A stretch of 64,000 nt of DNA from Bacteroidota bacterium (GCA_021813905.1 JAKAJH010000003.1:12967-76966); one strand, 5' to 3'. Positions 9,301 to 18,252 are shown, counted from the first letter of the stretch. Numbers and translations are program-made. The notes: generated by a model not told the origin, from the sequence alone.

Positions 9301-9329
9301 AATATAGCATGAAGGTCGGCAAAGTTCAA
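9301..9329 (-). promoter_or_regulatory. Sigma-70-like promoter for metB-nagZ
   Basis: On the minus strand, TTGAAC (9329-9324) and TATATT (9306-9301) are separated by exactly 17 bases. It lies upstream of the metB-like gene with no other gene between. Confidence 0.6.
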
Positions 9330-9509
9330 AAACGACGGTCTTTGTGACATGCCGCCGACAGAAATGACCGATGCGACTCAGGCGTCATGCGAAATCGAGC
9401 GATTCGGGACACCGGCAAATCGGTACGAATATTGAAACTGGTGACAGGGGGGAGAGTTTCCTGGGTTTCTTGTGAATCTATTCAGGGAATGTCATAAAGT
9501 GACGCAGGC
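9330..9509. other. Divergent intergenic region before the prepilin-like operon
   Basis: Together with the leader this completes a 370-base gap. It must hold the promoter of the plus-strand prepilin-like operon, but I found only weak candidates (for example TTGTGA near 9469 with CATAAA about 17 bases on). No repeat, RNA gene or open frame was convincing here. Confidence 0.4.
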
Positions 9510-10004
9510 ATGAACACGGGGCAGACGCTCCTCACGACGTTGGCGGTCATTCTGTTGGGGACGACCGTTCTGACGCTCAACAAGACCTTTCTTCAGCACG
9601 GCACGATCCTGCGGCAAACCGAGATCGGGGTGTACGCCGTTTCATTGGCCACGTCTGTCATCGAAGAAGCATCGGGCCAGGCATTCGACGAAAAGACGAT
9701 TGACGATGTGGTCACGTCGCCGACTTCCTTGACGTCATCCTCCCAACTGCGGGCGGAGAGCGGCGAAGTCTATCCGTATCTCGACGATTTTGATGACTAC
9801 AACGGCCTGCAACTTGGTTACAAAGCCGCGGGAACCGACTCCTTCAGTATCCGTCCGGTCGTGTACTACGTGAACGCCGCGTCCCCGAATACGCCTGTCT
9901 CCTCACCGACATTCTTCAAGCGGATGGATGTCTCGGTCTGGGGCACCGCCACCGGCGACACGGTGAAGATGTCCTACATATTCAGCTATTTCATCTTCAG
10001 GTGA
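9510..10004 (+). CDS. Prepilin-like membrane-anchored protein 1
   Basis: This 164-residue protein begins MNTGQTLLTT and then has one hydrophobic helix (about residues 6-24) and a soluble, mostly polar remainder. That plan matches minor pilins or pseudopilins: a very short leader ending in Gly, a helical stalk and a globular head. The Glu normally found at position +5 after the Gly is absent, so prepilin peptidase processing is uncertain. It is the first of three similarly built proteins encoded in a row. No specific family is recognised. Confidence 0.7.
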   Translation: MNTGQTLLTTLAVILLGTTVLTLNKTFLQHGTILRQTEIGVYAVSLATSVIEEASGQAFDEKTIDDVVTSPTSLTSSSQLRAESGEVYPYLDDFDDYNGLQLGYKAAGTDSFSIRPVVYYVNAASPNTPVSSPTFFKRMDVSVWGTATGDTVKMSYIFSYFIFR

Positions 10005-10008
10005 CGGC

Positions 10009-10626
10009 ATGGGCGCGAGTACGATGTTGGATATGATCGGCTCCTTTGTCGTCGGCGGGATGCTGTTTCTGATGGCCCTGCGACTGAATGCCAGCGCTGT
10101 CGAGGAATCATCGGTCTATAACGGCAACCTCATTCTGCAGCAGAACATGACGACAACGGTCAACCTGATCGAGACCGATTTCCGGAAGATCGGATACTGC
10201 CGAAACTGGCGGATGATCCCGGATCCCAGTCAATCGATCCGTATCGCCGACTCGAACCGGCTCCGGTTCTGGACCGATCTCGGGAATGACGGAACGCTGG
10301 ACAGCCTGACCTATTATCTTGGGCCCGCCTCCGAGTTGAATGATACCCCCAACCCTCGCGACCGCTTCCTGTACCGGCAGGAGGATGCCAATCCACCGGA
10401 GCGCATGAACCTGGGGATCACGCAGTTTCAGCTTCGCTACCGGGATGCGGAGGATTCGATCATTGCGTTCCCTGTCACGGATCCGCGCGAGGTCAATTCA
10501 CTTGAATTGTCGATCGCCATCGAATCGGCGGCTCCAATGACGCAGCAGTACATGAACGATACATCCCAGTACCAGGTCTTCTGGCGCCAGATTCGTCTGG
10601 TGACGAAGAACCTGCGAAATCGCTAG
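10009..10626 (+). CDS. Prepilin-like membrane-anchored protein 2 (PilW-like)
   Basis: This 205-residue protein starts MGASTMLDM, with a single N-terminal hydrophobic helix (about 8-25) and a soluble domain carrying a DFRKIGYCR segment near residue 56. That segment resembles the conserved region after the helix in PilW-type minor pilins, where aspartate and isoleucine/glycine residues precede a variable head. It starts four bases after the preceding stop, so the genes are coupled. A structural role in a pilus or type II-like assembly is inferred. Confidence 0.65.
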   Translation: MGASTMLDMIGSFVVGGMLFLMALRLNASAVEESSVYNGNLILQQNMTTTVNLIETDFRKIGYCRNWRMIPDPSQSIRIADSNRLRFWTDLGNDGTLDSLTYYLGPASELNDTPNPRDRFLYRQEDANPPERMNLGITQFQLRYRDAEDSIIAFPVTDPREVNSLELSIAIESAAPMTQQYMNDTSQYQVFWRQIRLVTKNLRNR

Positions 10627-10639
10627 GGCGGGGGGGGCT

Positions 10640-11857
10640 ATGGGCCGGTCTTCGATCCTTCTGGTGATGGGGTTCAACATCATTTTTCTGCTGATGGGGT
10701 TCAATCTCTCGCGGGTTTCGACCACCGCGTACGAAAACTACATCAGCTATTATCAGCGAAGCGTGGCGCACAATCTGTCCGGGAGCGCGGCGAACATGGC
10801 TGCAGCGCAGTTCATGACGAATCCCGCCTGGCGGACCGGATACTCCAACCTCAGTTTCTCCGGCGGCCGGATCGACGCGTCCATTGTGGACCTGGATTCC
10901 AATCGGGTCCAGATCACTACCACCGGGTCGATCGACAATGAATCCGCGACCACCGTCATCACGCTGGGACCGTCGCGCTTTTCGAAGTTTGCCTACTACA
11001 GCAACATTGAAGGAGCCATCTACTGGGTGACGGGTGATACGTGCTGGGGACCGATGCACACCCAGCAGAAGATCAATGTCGCCGGCGAGCCGGTGTTCTA
11101 CGGCAAGGCATCGTCGAAAAACGGGATCTCCAAGAATCCATCGTCGTCGAAGCCCAAGTTCTACGGCGGGTACCAGAGTGGAGTTGATATTCAGCTGCCG
11201 ACGAACTTCGGCCCGCTGCAGACGGCAGCGACGGCCGGCGGCATGTACTGGAACAACACGGACATTTGGCTCAGCTTCAACAGTGACGGCACGGTCGTCG
11301 TCCGGGAAGGAAGCGCCACGGCCACGCCAACGACAGTTGCGCTGACGAGCCTTGCTCCGAACGGCGTGTTGTATGCCAACAATGCCAACGTGCACATCAA
11401 GGGAACTCTGAGCGGCAAGATCACGCTCGCCGCCACCGGTAGCTCCGGCGTCGCCAAGGGAAACGTCTGGGTGGACTCGTCCGTCATCTACAGCCAAAAT
11501 CCCTTGACCGGCTCGTCCCCCGATATGCTCGGCATCGTCGCCGACAATGACGTCATTATCGCGGACAACGCCAACAATAACAATGCTGCGAAGGGTGTCA
11601 CCATCCATGCGTCGATCCTGTCCCGATCCGGCGGCCTGAAAGCGGAGAACTACAATTCGCGTCCGATTGCGGGGACACTCACTCTGCTCGGTGGAGTACA
11701 GCAGTACCAGCGGGGACCAGTCGGGACCTTCTCCGGATCAGCGACGATTGTATCCGGTTTCCAGAAGAATTACCGGTATGATGAGCGGATGGCGAACGAC
11801 TTTCCGCCTTTCTATCCGGCGACGCAGATCTACGAGGTACTTTCGTGGTATGAATAG
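10640..11857 (+). CDS. Prepilin-like membrane-anchored protein 3 (PilX-like, large)
   Basis: This 405-residue protein starts MGRSSILLVM and has an N-terminal helix (about 5-24) followed by a long beta-rich extracellular part. It includes the stretch GAIYWVTGDTCWGPMHT near 130 and a glycine/asparagine-rich middle. The C-terminal region (IVADNDVIIADN, then a run of asparagines near 315) resembles bacterial proteins annotated as PilX N-terminal/DUF4900 types that expose repetitive strands. It closes the three-gene operon before a terminator. Function beyond surface assembly is not known. Confidence 0.65.
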   Translation: MGRSSILLVMGFNIIFLLMGFNLSRVSTTAYENYISYYQRSVAHNLSGSAANMAAAQFMTNPAWRTGYSNLSFSGGRIDASIVDLDSNRVQITTTGSIDNESATTVITLGPSRFSKFAYYSNIEGAIYWVTGDTCWGPMHTQQKINVAGEPVFYGKASSKNGISKNPSSSKPKFYGGYQSGVDIQLPTNFGPLQTAATAGGMYWNNTDIWLSFNSDGTVVVREGSATATPTTVALTSLAPNGVLYANNANVHIKGTLSGKITLAATGSSGVAKGNVWVDSSVIYSQNPLTGSSPDMLGIVADNDVIIADNANNNNAAKGVTIHASILSRSGGLKAENYNSRPIAGTLTLLGGVQQYQRGPVGTFSGSATIVSGFQKNYRYDERMANDFPPFYPATQIYEVLSWYE

Positions 11858-11882
11858 CTTCCGCGGGTCCTGTTGACCCTCC

Positions 11883-11911
11883 AAGGCCCGAGTGACCCTC
11901 AGGCCTTTTTT
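11883..11911 (+). terminator. Rho-independent terminator after the prepilin-like operon
   Basis: AAGGCC at 11883-11888 pairs with GGCCTT at 11902-11907, and six T residues run to 11911. Confidence 0.6.
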
Positions 11912-11939
11912 CCTCCCGTCGCGTCCTAAATGTCTTCCC

Positions 11940-11968
11940 TTGACTTTCCTGCAACATTTCTCTATCTT
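11940..11968 (+). promoter_or_regulatory. Sigma-70-like promoter for efp-accBC
   Basis: TTGACT (11940-11945) and TATCTT (11963-11968) are 17 bases apart. An AT-rich leader of about 60 bases follows before the efp ATG, standing out from the GC-rich surroundings. Confidence 0.6.
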
Positions 11969-12033
11969 TTTCGGCCAAAATTGTGATGTTTTGTATCATT
12001 TTCGTGCAAAAGTGAAAGGCTTTTTGCGGTTTT

Positions 12034-12597
12034 ATGGCGACCACAGCAGATTTCAGAATTGGCATGATAATTCGATTCAACGGGGAATTGCACCGGATCG
12101 AAGAGTACATCCACAGAACGCCGGGTAACCTCAGGGCGTTCGTCCAAGCGAAGCTTCGCAACCTCAAGAATGGCCGCGTGACTGAGACGCGCTTTCGCTC
12201 CGGAGAAGAGGTCGAAGAAGTCCGCATGGAACAGCGGGAATTTCAGTATCTCTTCCATGACGGAGCAAGCTTCCAGTTCATGGACAAGGAGTCGTACGAG
12301 CAGATTCCTGTCGATGAGAAGCTCCTCGGGCAAGGCGCCGAATTCCTCAAGGAAGGGGAAACGGTCGTGCTGAACCTGGTGGGCACCGACATAGTCGGCG
12401 CTGAACTTCCGTACAACGTGGAGCTGAAGATCGTCGAGACCGTCCCCGGAGTCCGGGGCGACACGGCCTCCGGCGCGACGAAGCCCGCAAAGCTGGAAAC
12501 GGGGGCGACGGTCAATGTTCCTCTGTTCCTGAACGAAGGCGACGTGATCCGTGTGGACATCCGCACGGGCAAGTACCTCGAGCGGGTCAACAACTAG
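12034..12597 (+). CDS. efp: Translation elongation factor P
   Basis: This 187-residue EF-P has the usual three beta-barrel domains. It relieves ribosomes stalled on consecutive prolines. The C-terminal signature ([19 protein letters not shown]) is intact. The domain I loop that reaches the peptidyl-transferase centre reads TPGNLRAF (29-36). At the place of the modified Lys34 of Escherichia coli there is Asn32, followed by Leu33 and Arg34. This is not the usual PGKG loop, nor clearly the arginine-rhamnosylated type. The efp-accB-accC order is a common bacterial arrangement. Confidence 0.95.
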   Translation: MATTADFRIGMIIRFNGELHRIEEYIHRTPGNLRAFVQAKLRNLKNGRVTETRFRSGEEVEEVRMEQREFQYLFHDGASFQFMDKESYEQIPVDEKLLGQGAEFLKEGETVVLNLVGTDIVGAELPYNVELKIVETVPGVRGDTASGATKPAKLETGATVNVPLFLNEGDVIRVDIRTGKYLERVNN

Positions 12598-12646
12598 CCG
12601 ACCGTTGCACCGTTCGGCTGCGGCATTCACCAGTCACGGAGCTTCG

Positions 12647-13117
12647 ATGGAACTTTCGTACGTCCGCAAGATCATTCGCCTCGTTGAAAACAGTAACGTG
12701 GATGAGGTGGAGATCGAAGAAGAAGGAAAACGGGTCCGCGTTGTCCGGCACCGGAACAGTGTCCCTCCCCAGGTGCCGATGGCGTACGTGCCGGCACCCG
12801 CTCCCCTTGCGGCCCCGCAACCTCCGGCAGCGACTCCTGCCGCACCAGCCGCCTCCTCCCAACCGGAGAAGCAGTATCATGAGGTCCGATCGCCCATCGT
12901 TGGGACCTTCTACCGGGCCCCAGCTCCCGATGCGGAGTCGTATGTCGAAATTGGCCATTCGGTGAAGGTCGGGACAGTGCTCTGCATCGTCGAGGCCATG
13001 AAGCTGATGAACGAGATCGAGTCCGACGCGGAAGGGACGATCGTGAAGATCCTGGTCGAGAACGGCAAGCCTGTCGAGTACAACCAGCCGCTCTTCTGGA
13101 TCGAAAAGACGTCCTGA
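12647..13117 (+). CDS. accB: Biotin carboxyl carrier protein of acetyl-CoA carboxylase
   Basis: This 156-residue carrier holds biotin on Lys119 in the canonical EAMKLMNEI motif and shuttles the carboxyl group to carboxyltransferase in fatty-acid synthesis. An N-terminal domain (1-40) is joined to the biotinyl domain (78-156) by a proline/alanine linker (40-72). I chose ATG 12647, which follows CACGGAG, over a longer in-frame start that overlaps efp. Confidence 0.95.
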   Translation: MELSYVRKIIRLVENSNVDEVEIEEEGKRVRVVRHRNSVPPQVPMAYVPAPAPLAAPQPPAATPAAPAASSQPEKQYHEVRSPIVGTFYRAPAPDAESYVEIGHSVKVGTVLCIVEAMKLMNEIESDAEGTIVKILVENGKPVEYNQPLFWIEKTS

Positions 13118-13160
13118 GCGCCTTTCGTGCTTCCGGCCATCACTATCCAGCAAGAACCTC

Positions 13161-14504
13161 TTGTTTAAGAAAATCCTTATTGCCAATCGCGGCGAGATCG
13201 CGCTTCGCGTCATCCGGGCGGCCCGTGAACTGGGAATCCGCACGGTGGCGGTGTATTCTGAAGCCGACCGCGACGCGTTGCATGTCAAGTTTGCCGATGA
13301 AGCCGTGTGCATCGGACCGCCCGCCGGCAGACAAAGCTACCTGAACGTTCCCCAGATCATCTCGGCCGCCACGGTCACGAATTCCGACGGCATTCATCCC
13401 GGATACGGATTTCTCGCCGAGAATGCGAACTTCGCCGAGATCTGTGCCAGCTCCGGCATCACGTTCATCGGGCCGCATCCCGATGCGATCACTGCCATGG
13501 GTGACAAGGCGCTCGCCAAGGAAACGATGAAGAAAGCGGGCGTCCCGGTGGTTCCGGGGAGTGAGGGCGTCCTTTCCACCGTCGAAGATGCCCGGCGTGT
13601 CGCTGGGGAGATCGGCTACCCCGTCATTATCAAGGCGACGGCCGGCGGTGGCGGACGGGGCATGCGCATCGTCCGGTCGACCGACGAGCTTGAGAACGCC
13701 TTCCGGACTGCGAGCCATGAGGCGGAATCGGCGTTCGGCAACGCGGCGGTCTACATCGAGAAATACATCGAACAGCCGCGCCACGTCGAGATCCAGGTCA
13801 TGGGCGATCGGTTCGGCACGGTGGTGCACTATGGCGAGCGGGATTGCAGCATCCAGCGCCGTCACCAGAAGCTGGTCGAGGAGTCGCCTTCGCCTGCGCT
13901 GACCCCCGAGCTTCGTGAGGCCATGGGGGTTGCCGCAATCAAGGGGGCCAAAAGCGTCCAGTACGTCGGGGCGGGGACGATCGAGTTCCTCCTGGACAAG
14001 GACAAGCAGTTCTACTTCATGGAAATGAATACGCGGATCCAGGTGGAGCATCCGGTGACGGAAGAGGTCTATGGTGTGGACCTGGTCAAGCAGCAGATCC
14101 GTATGGCGGCCGGCGAACGGCTGCGCCGGACGGCACGAAGGCCGGAGTGGCATGTGATCGAGTGCCGCATCAACGCGGAAGATCCGGAGAAGAACTTCCG
14201 TCCGTCGCCCGGAAAGATCACGGATCTGCATTTCCCGGGCGGATTCGGCGTTCGCATCGACACGCACGTATACGCCGGATACGAAATCCCGCCGTTTTAC
14301 GATTCGCTCATTGCCAAGCTGATTGCGAAGGGACGGACGCGCGAAGAGGCGATGGACAAGATGTACCACGCGCTGGACGAGTTCATCATCGAAGGGATCA
14401 AGACGACGATCCCCTTCCACAAGAAGTTGATGAAGGACGAGCGATTCCGCAGCGGCAACTTTGATACGAAGTTCATCGAAACGTTTTCACTGAACGGGGA
14501 GTGA
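13161..14504 (+). CDS. accC: Biotin carboxylase subunit of acetyl-CoA carboxylase
   Basis: This 447-residue ATP-grasp enzyme carboxylates the biotin on AccB. It opens with [15 protein letters not shown]. The glycine-rich ATP loop is [12 protein letters not shown] (about 159-170), and the core contains [26 protein letters not shown] in full agreement with the family. The start is a TTG. The gene lies 43 bases after accB. Confidence 0.96.
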   Translation: MFKKILIANRGEIALRVIRAARELGIRTVAVYSEADRDALHVKFADEAVCIGPPAGRQSYLNVPQIISAATVTNSDGIHPGYGFLAENANFAEICASSGITFIGPHPDAITAMGDKALAKETMKKAGVPVVPGSEGVLSTVEDARRVAGEIGYPVIIKATAGGGGRGMRIVRSTDELENAFRTASHEAESAFGNAAVYIEKYIEQPRHVEIQVMGDRFGTVVHYGERDCSIQRRHQKLVEESPSPALTPELREAMGVAAIKGAKSVQYVGAGTIEFLLDKDKQFYFMEMNTRIQVEHPVTEEVYGVDLVKQQIRMAAGERLRRTARRPEWHVIECRINAEDPEKNFRPSPGKITDLHFPGGFGVRIDTHVYAGYEIPPFYDSLIAKLIAKGRTREEAMDKMYHALDEFIIEGIKTTIPFHKKLMKDERFRSGNFDTKFIETFSLNGE

Positions 14505-14559
14505 CGGCCGGCGTGGCCGGAATCCCGGAAACCGAAATCACGATTACAGAGAGGTGTCC

Positions 14560-14940
14560 ATGAATTTCCCCGAACAGCTTCGCTATACCAAGGATCACGA
14601 ATGGATCCGTGTGGAGGGGGGAATGGGATGGGTGGGGATCACGGAATATGCGCAGGGCGAGTTGGGTGATATTGTCTATGTCGAACTGCCCGCGGTGGGT
14701 GCGAAACTTGTACAAGGCAAGAGCTTCGGAACGATCGAAGCGGTGAAAGCTGTGTCCGATCTTTACGCGCCGCTCAGTGGAGAGGTGACGGAGCTCAACA
14801 AGGAGATTCAGGACCATCCCGAGTCGGTCAACAAGGATCCGTACGGGAAGGGATGGATGGTCAAGATAAAGTTGTCGAACGCCGCCGACGCGAACGGACT
14901 GCTGGACGCAGCGGCGTACAAGGCGCTGGTCGGGAAATAG
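14560..14940 (+). CDS. gcvH: Glycine cleavage system H protein
   Basis: This 126-residue lipoyl carrier shuttles the aminomethyl group between glycine decarboxylase and the T protein. The lipoylated residue is Lys63 in [15 protein letters not shown]. The N terminus YTKDHEW is standard. ATG 14560 follows AGAGAGG at good spacing; GTG 14554 is a less likely start. gcvT and gcvP are not in the window. Confidence 0.96.
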   Translation: MNFPEQLRYTKDHEWIRVEGGMGWVGITEYAQGELGDIVYVELPAVGAKLVQGKSFGTIEAVKAVSDLYAPLSGEVTELNKEIQDHPESVNKDPYGKGWMVKIKLSNAADANGLLDAAAYKALVGK

Positions 14941-14992
14941 GCGCCGTGCGCGGCGCAGACCCACTGCGCTGACGATGCAAAACTAACCTGCG

Positions 14993-16651
14993 GTGGCACC
15001 AGCGGACCCGCAGGTCGGCTGTTCATATCCTGCCATGAAATCCGCCGACAACCGTGACGGCCTGAATCCGGTCGGAGGTGCCGACCCGCACCGCGGGGTG
15101 AGTGTGTCGTCGCTCGTCCGAGCGATCGACGATCTCCCCGAGGGACTGATCATTCTCCAGGGGGGGGCGATCCGCTTTGCAAGCGCGGCGGCGATTCAGA
15201 TGCTTGGCGCTTCCCGTGCGTCCGATCTGGCACTCCCGTCGCTCACCGAATTGCTCCCGGCGGAATACCGCAGCGTTCTCACCGCGTTGGCCGCACCGGC
15301 GGAATCTCCGGCCGTTCACGTTGAAGTCCGTTCCCGCTCGACCGAAGGACGCACGCTGGACCTGGAGTGGACCATTCGGCCGATCGAATGGGATGGCGAG
15401 GGGGCGATCGAGCTTCAGGTCCACGACATCTCCGAACGAAAAAACTTCGAACGGGAACAGGCGCTCTGGCACTGGGAACAGGAAGCCCTGCGGGATATCG
15501 ACCGGCAGCTGGTGGGTGTGGCCGATATCGCCCGGATTCTGGACTCGATTCTGCAACAGGCCATGACGCTGGTCCGTGCGGACTGGGCCGGTGTCCTTGA
15601 GTCGCCGGAGCGCGATCGGGGTGTGTCATGGCGGATGGTGCGGGGATCGCTCACCGGCGGCCATCGGTCGGAATTCGATGTGGGCCACGCCGCATGGGAT
15701 CAGTTGGAACAGAGGATCCAACGTATTTATCGCTCCTCGGACCCGCCGGGCGCTAATCTGCTCCGGGATCTTCCGGGGCTCCCGGAAGAGCAGCTGTTCC
15801 TGGTAATATGGTCGCCGCTGGTCGTGGAATCGCGCAGCGTGGGCGCCCTCGTCGTCGGCTACCGTCGTCCGCAGGAGGTGCAGGCGCGTGACTTACGCCT
15901 GCTCGCATCGCTGGCGCAGCGGAATGCGATCGCGATGCTGAACGCCAGACTCTACGACAGCATTCTCGCCCGGGAGCGGGATTTGGAGCTCCTCTCGGCG
16001 TCCCGCACGGAGGCGCAGGAAGACGAGCGCCGCCGCATCGCCAAGCAGATCCATGACGGCATTGGTCAGATGCTGACCGCCATTAAGTTCAACCTGGAGA
16101 TCCTCGAAGACTCCGTCCAGGCAAATGACGAAGACCGGGCCAGGATCCGAGAGATGAAGATGCTCCTGGACAATCTGATGAAGGAAGCGCGGGATATGTC
16201 GTACGCGCTGATGCCGAGCGTCCTTGAGGATTTCGGTCTCGTGCCGGCCCTGCAGCAGCTCTGCGAACAGTTCGGACGCCGTTCCGGTATGCGGGCGGTG
16301 TTCCAGAGCCACGGGCCCGCAACGCGACTGGCGCGGTTTGCTGAGGTATCGTTGTATCGGATCGCGCAGGAAGCGCTTTCGAATATTGCCCGTCACGCAG
16401 GAGCGACCGAAGTGACCCTGCAGATCATTTACGGCTCCGGCCATCTACGACTTGTGGTGGAAGACAATGGGAGAGGAATCGCGGTCACCGACGACGGTGC
16501 ACCGCCGGTCCGGGCGGGCGGACTGGGCATCGTGGGGATGCGGGAGCGGGCCGCGCAGATGGGAGGCACACTGGTCATTGATTCGACGCCGGGACGCGGC
16601 ACCATTGTGTCCGCGGACATCCCGCTGACGGGACGAACGGAGAACGCATGA
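14993..16651 (+). CDS. Sensor histidine kinase, NarL/HisKA_3 type, with PAS- and GAF-like domains
   Basis: This protein (552 residues from GTG 14993, or 538 from ATG 15035) has no clear membrane helix, so it probably senses a cytoplasmic signal. A PAS-like domain covers about 35-150 and a GAF-like domain about 170-325. The dimerisation/phosphoacceptor segment has EDERRRIAKQIHDGIGQ with His near residue 354. The HATPase region has QEALSNIARHA, EDNGRGI and GLGIVGMRERA. The last four bases overlap the response regulator (ATGA), so these two are partners. The signal is unknown. Confidence 0.9.
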   Translation: MAPADPQVGCSYPAMKSADNRDGLNPVGGADPHRGVSVSSLVRAIDDLPEGLIILQGGAIRFASAAAIQMLGASRASDLALPSLTELLPAEYRSVLTALAAPAESPAVHVEVRSRSTEGRTLDLEWTIRPIEWDGEGAIELQVHDISERKNFEREQALWHWEQEALRDIDRQLVGVADIARILDSILQQAMTLVRADWAGVLESPERDRGVSWRMVRGSLTGGHRSEFDVGHAAWDQLEQRIQRIYRSSDPPGANLLRDLPGLPEEQLFLVIWSPLVVESRSVGALVVGYRRPQEVQARDLRLLASLAQRNAIAMLNARLYDSILARERDLELLSASRTEAQEDERRRIAKQIHDGIGQMLTAIKFNLEILEDSVQANDEDRARIREMKMLLDNLMKEARDMSYALMPSVLEDFGLVPALQQLCEQFGRRSGMRAVFQSHGPATRLARFAEVSLYRIAQEALSNIARHAGATEVTLQIIYGSGHLRLVVEDNGRGIAVTDDGAPPVRAGGLGIVGMRERAAQMGGTLVIDSTPGRGTIVSADIPLTGRTENA

Positions 16652-17325
16652 CAACTCCATCAAAGATCCGGATTCTCCTTGCTGATGATCATCCGCTGGT
16701 GCGCAGCGGACTGACGAAACTGCTTGAACCGCACAAGGAGATCGTGGTGGTCGGGGAAGCCGGCGACGGAGAAGAGGCGGTCGCACTTGCCCGTTCACTT
16801 CGTCCGGATGTTGCGGTGATCGATTTGTCCATGCCGAAGATGAACGGCATTGAGGCGACACGGCTGATCTGCCAGCAGACGCCGTCCGTGCGCGTCCTCG
16901 TACTCACCATGCACGACACCGAAGAGTACATCTTCCAGATCCTGAAGGCCGGAGCCGGCGGGTACGTTCTCAAGAACAGCGGCCGTGAAGAGCTGGCGGC
17001 GGCGATCACGGCGGTTGCCCGCGGCGAAAAGTTCTTCAGCCCGCGCGTTTCTGAAATCATGGTACAGTCGTACCTGAAGAAGGCGGAAGGCCGGGACGAG
17101 AAACCCACGGCCGACGACCTTCCGCTCACGAAGCGTGAACGCGAAGTTCTCCTCCTCATCTCCGACGGACTGAACAACACGCAGATCGGAGAGAAGCTTT
17201 TCATCAGTCCCCGAACAGTGGATACCCACCGGACAAACATCATGCAGAAGCTGGACATCCACGACGTGGCCAACCTTGTTCGATTTGCCTACGAGCACCG
17301 CACGATCCTCCTGAAGACGAAGTAG
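16648..17325 (+). CDS. NarL/FixJ-family response regulator
   Basis: This 225-residue regulator has a receiver domain (about 7-125) with Asp13/Asp14, phosphoacceptor Asp59, Thr87 and Lys109. A LuxR-type helix-turn-helix follows (about 158-215: LTKREREVLLL, FISPRTVDTHR). It is cognate to the overlapping kinase. Targets are not visible, but the large secreted-protein cluster begins less than 1 kb downstream and is a natural candidate. Confidence 0.95.
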   Translation: MTTPSKIRILLADDHPLVRSGLTKLLEPHKEIVVVGEAGDGEEAVALARSLRPDVAVIDLSMPKMNGIEATRLICQQTPSVRVLVLTMHDTEEYIFQILKAGAGGYVLKNSGREELAAAITAVARGEKFFSPRVSEIMVQSYLKKAEGRDEKPTADDLPLTKREREVLLLISDGLNNTQIGEKLFISPRTVDTHRTNIMQKLDIHDVANLVRFAYEHRTILLKTK

Positions 17326-17400
17326 TCCAACCTGCTGCATCCCCCGAATTCCTTTTGAATTCAGGGATCCTCAATTCCTTCTTTCCTCCAGCTACGGTTG

Positions 17401-17420
17401 CCTACGGAATTCACCGTAGG
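17401..17420. repeat. Short perfect inverted repeat between two regulator genes
   Basis: CCTACGG (17401-17407) and CCGTAGG (17414-17420) form a perfect 7-bp inverted repeat around AATTCA. It lies between the response regulator stop and the stand-alone receiver and has no T run, so an operator or processing hairpin is as likely as a terminator. Confidence 0.4.
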
Positions 17421-17525
17421 GCTTACCGATTCCGCGGTATTTCCCAGAATACAGCCCCTCTCCGATGTTCTTCGACAGTCTTCCCGATAGATTGCATCAG
17501 AACATTTTGGTGGGAGAGAAGAAGA

Positions 17526-17945
17526 ATGGAGACAGTCAAAGTTCTCATCGCCGAAGATAAGGCCGAGATCCGGCGGGCTTTGCGGGCCTTTTTGACCCGA
17601 CATCCAAATGTTGTGGTCGTCGGGGAGACGAACGTCGACGCAGACGCGGTCATCACTGCCGGTGAAGTTCGCCCTGACGTCGTGCTGATGGACATGGGAG
17701 TGCCGGGATGGCTGAGTCTGGTGACAGCCCGGATGATCAAGGAAAAGGCTCCTGCGGCAAAGATATTCCTTTCGACCATCCACGACGACACCGTCTACTC
17801 GGAAAAGGCAAATTCGGCTTGGATTGACGGTGTCATAAGCAAACTTGATCTCATGGCGGGGCTTCGCTCGATGCTGACAGCTGTTTCGCCTGAGGCGACG
17901 ACGAGACAATTTGGAGGAGGAATGAATTCGCAGTACCCACTGTGA
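17526..17945 (+). CDS. Stand-alone receiver-domain protein
   Basis: This 139-residue protein is a receiver domain with no output domain. The acidic pocket (Glu10, Asp11), phosphoacceptor Asp56 in VLMDMGVPG, Thr84 and Lys106 are all present, so phosphorylation is expected. ATG 17526 is preceded by a purine-rich GGGAGAGAAGAAG. It may act as a phosphate sink or protein-interaction switch beside the kinase/regulator pair just upstream. The last 20 or so residues are not typical of the domain. Confidence 0.85.
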   Translation: METVKVLIAEDKAEIRRALRAFLTRHPNVVVVGETNVDADAVITAGEVRPDVVLMDMGVPGWLSLVTARMIKEKAPAAKIFLSTIHDDTVYSEKANSAWIDGVISKLDLMAGLRSMLTAVSPEATTRQFGGGMNSQYPL

Positions 17946-18252
17946 ACGGTGCTGACATGTTGGCAAGGGGAGGCGGATCTTGCTGGCATAGTCACCCGTT
18001 CGCAGTGGACTTTTTCACTGGGAGGCGTCGACTCGCTGTGGGAGGCATCGACGACCGAAGCAGGTTCTACTGGCGACCGAAGCGCTGTATTTTGAGGGCA
18101 AATTGTTAGAATCTGTTAGCATTTAAGGCAGACTCGAAAATCCTCAAAAGAAGCTCAAAATGGCTGCTGTACAATCTCAGCCACCCCATTAAGTGCAGGT
18201 GGCCGCTATGATTAATGGCGTCATTTTGATAAATTACTGCACTCGGTGAGGA
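17946..18252 (+). promoter_or_regulatory. Intergenic region with tandem direct repeats, upstream of the giant repeat-protein gene
   Basis: This 307-base gap has no convincing gene. It contains two copies of TGGGAGGCRTCGAC (18019-18032 and 18039-18052, start-to-start 20 bases) and two of CGACCGAAGC (18052-18061 and 18074-18083, 22 bases). Further on there is a GTTAG pair near 18107-18120. Spacing close to two helical turns suggests stacked protein-binding sites on one DNA face. The region from about 18100 is more AT-rich and probably contains the promoter, though I cannot assign -35/-10 boxes with confidence. Confidence 0.45.

Noticed and set aside
14505-14559. GGCCGG-rich repeat before gcvH as a possible glycine riboswitch.
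   Set aside because: The gap is only 55 bases, too short for a glycine aptamer, and lacks its conserved motifs.
17960-18010. Possible sigma-54 (-24 GG / -12 GC) promoter, suggested because rpoN is in the window.
   Set aside because: TTGGCA and CTGGCA are present, but the GC partner is not at the required 10-base spacing.
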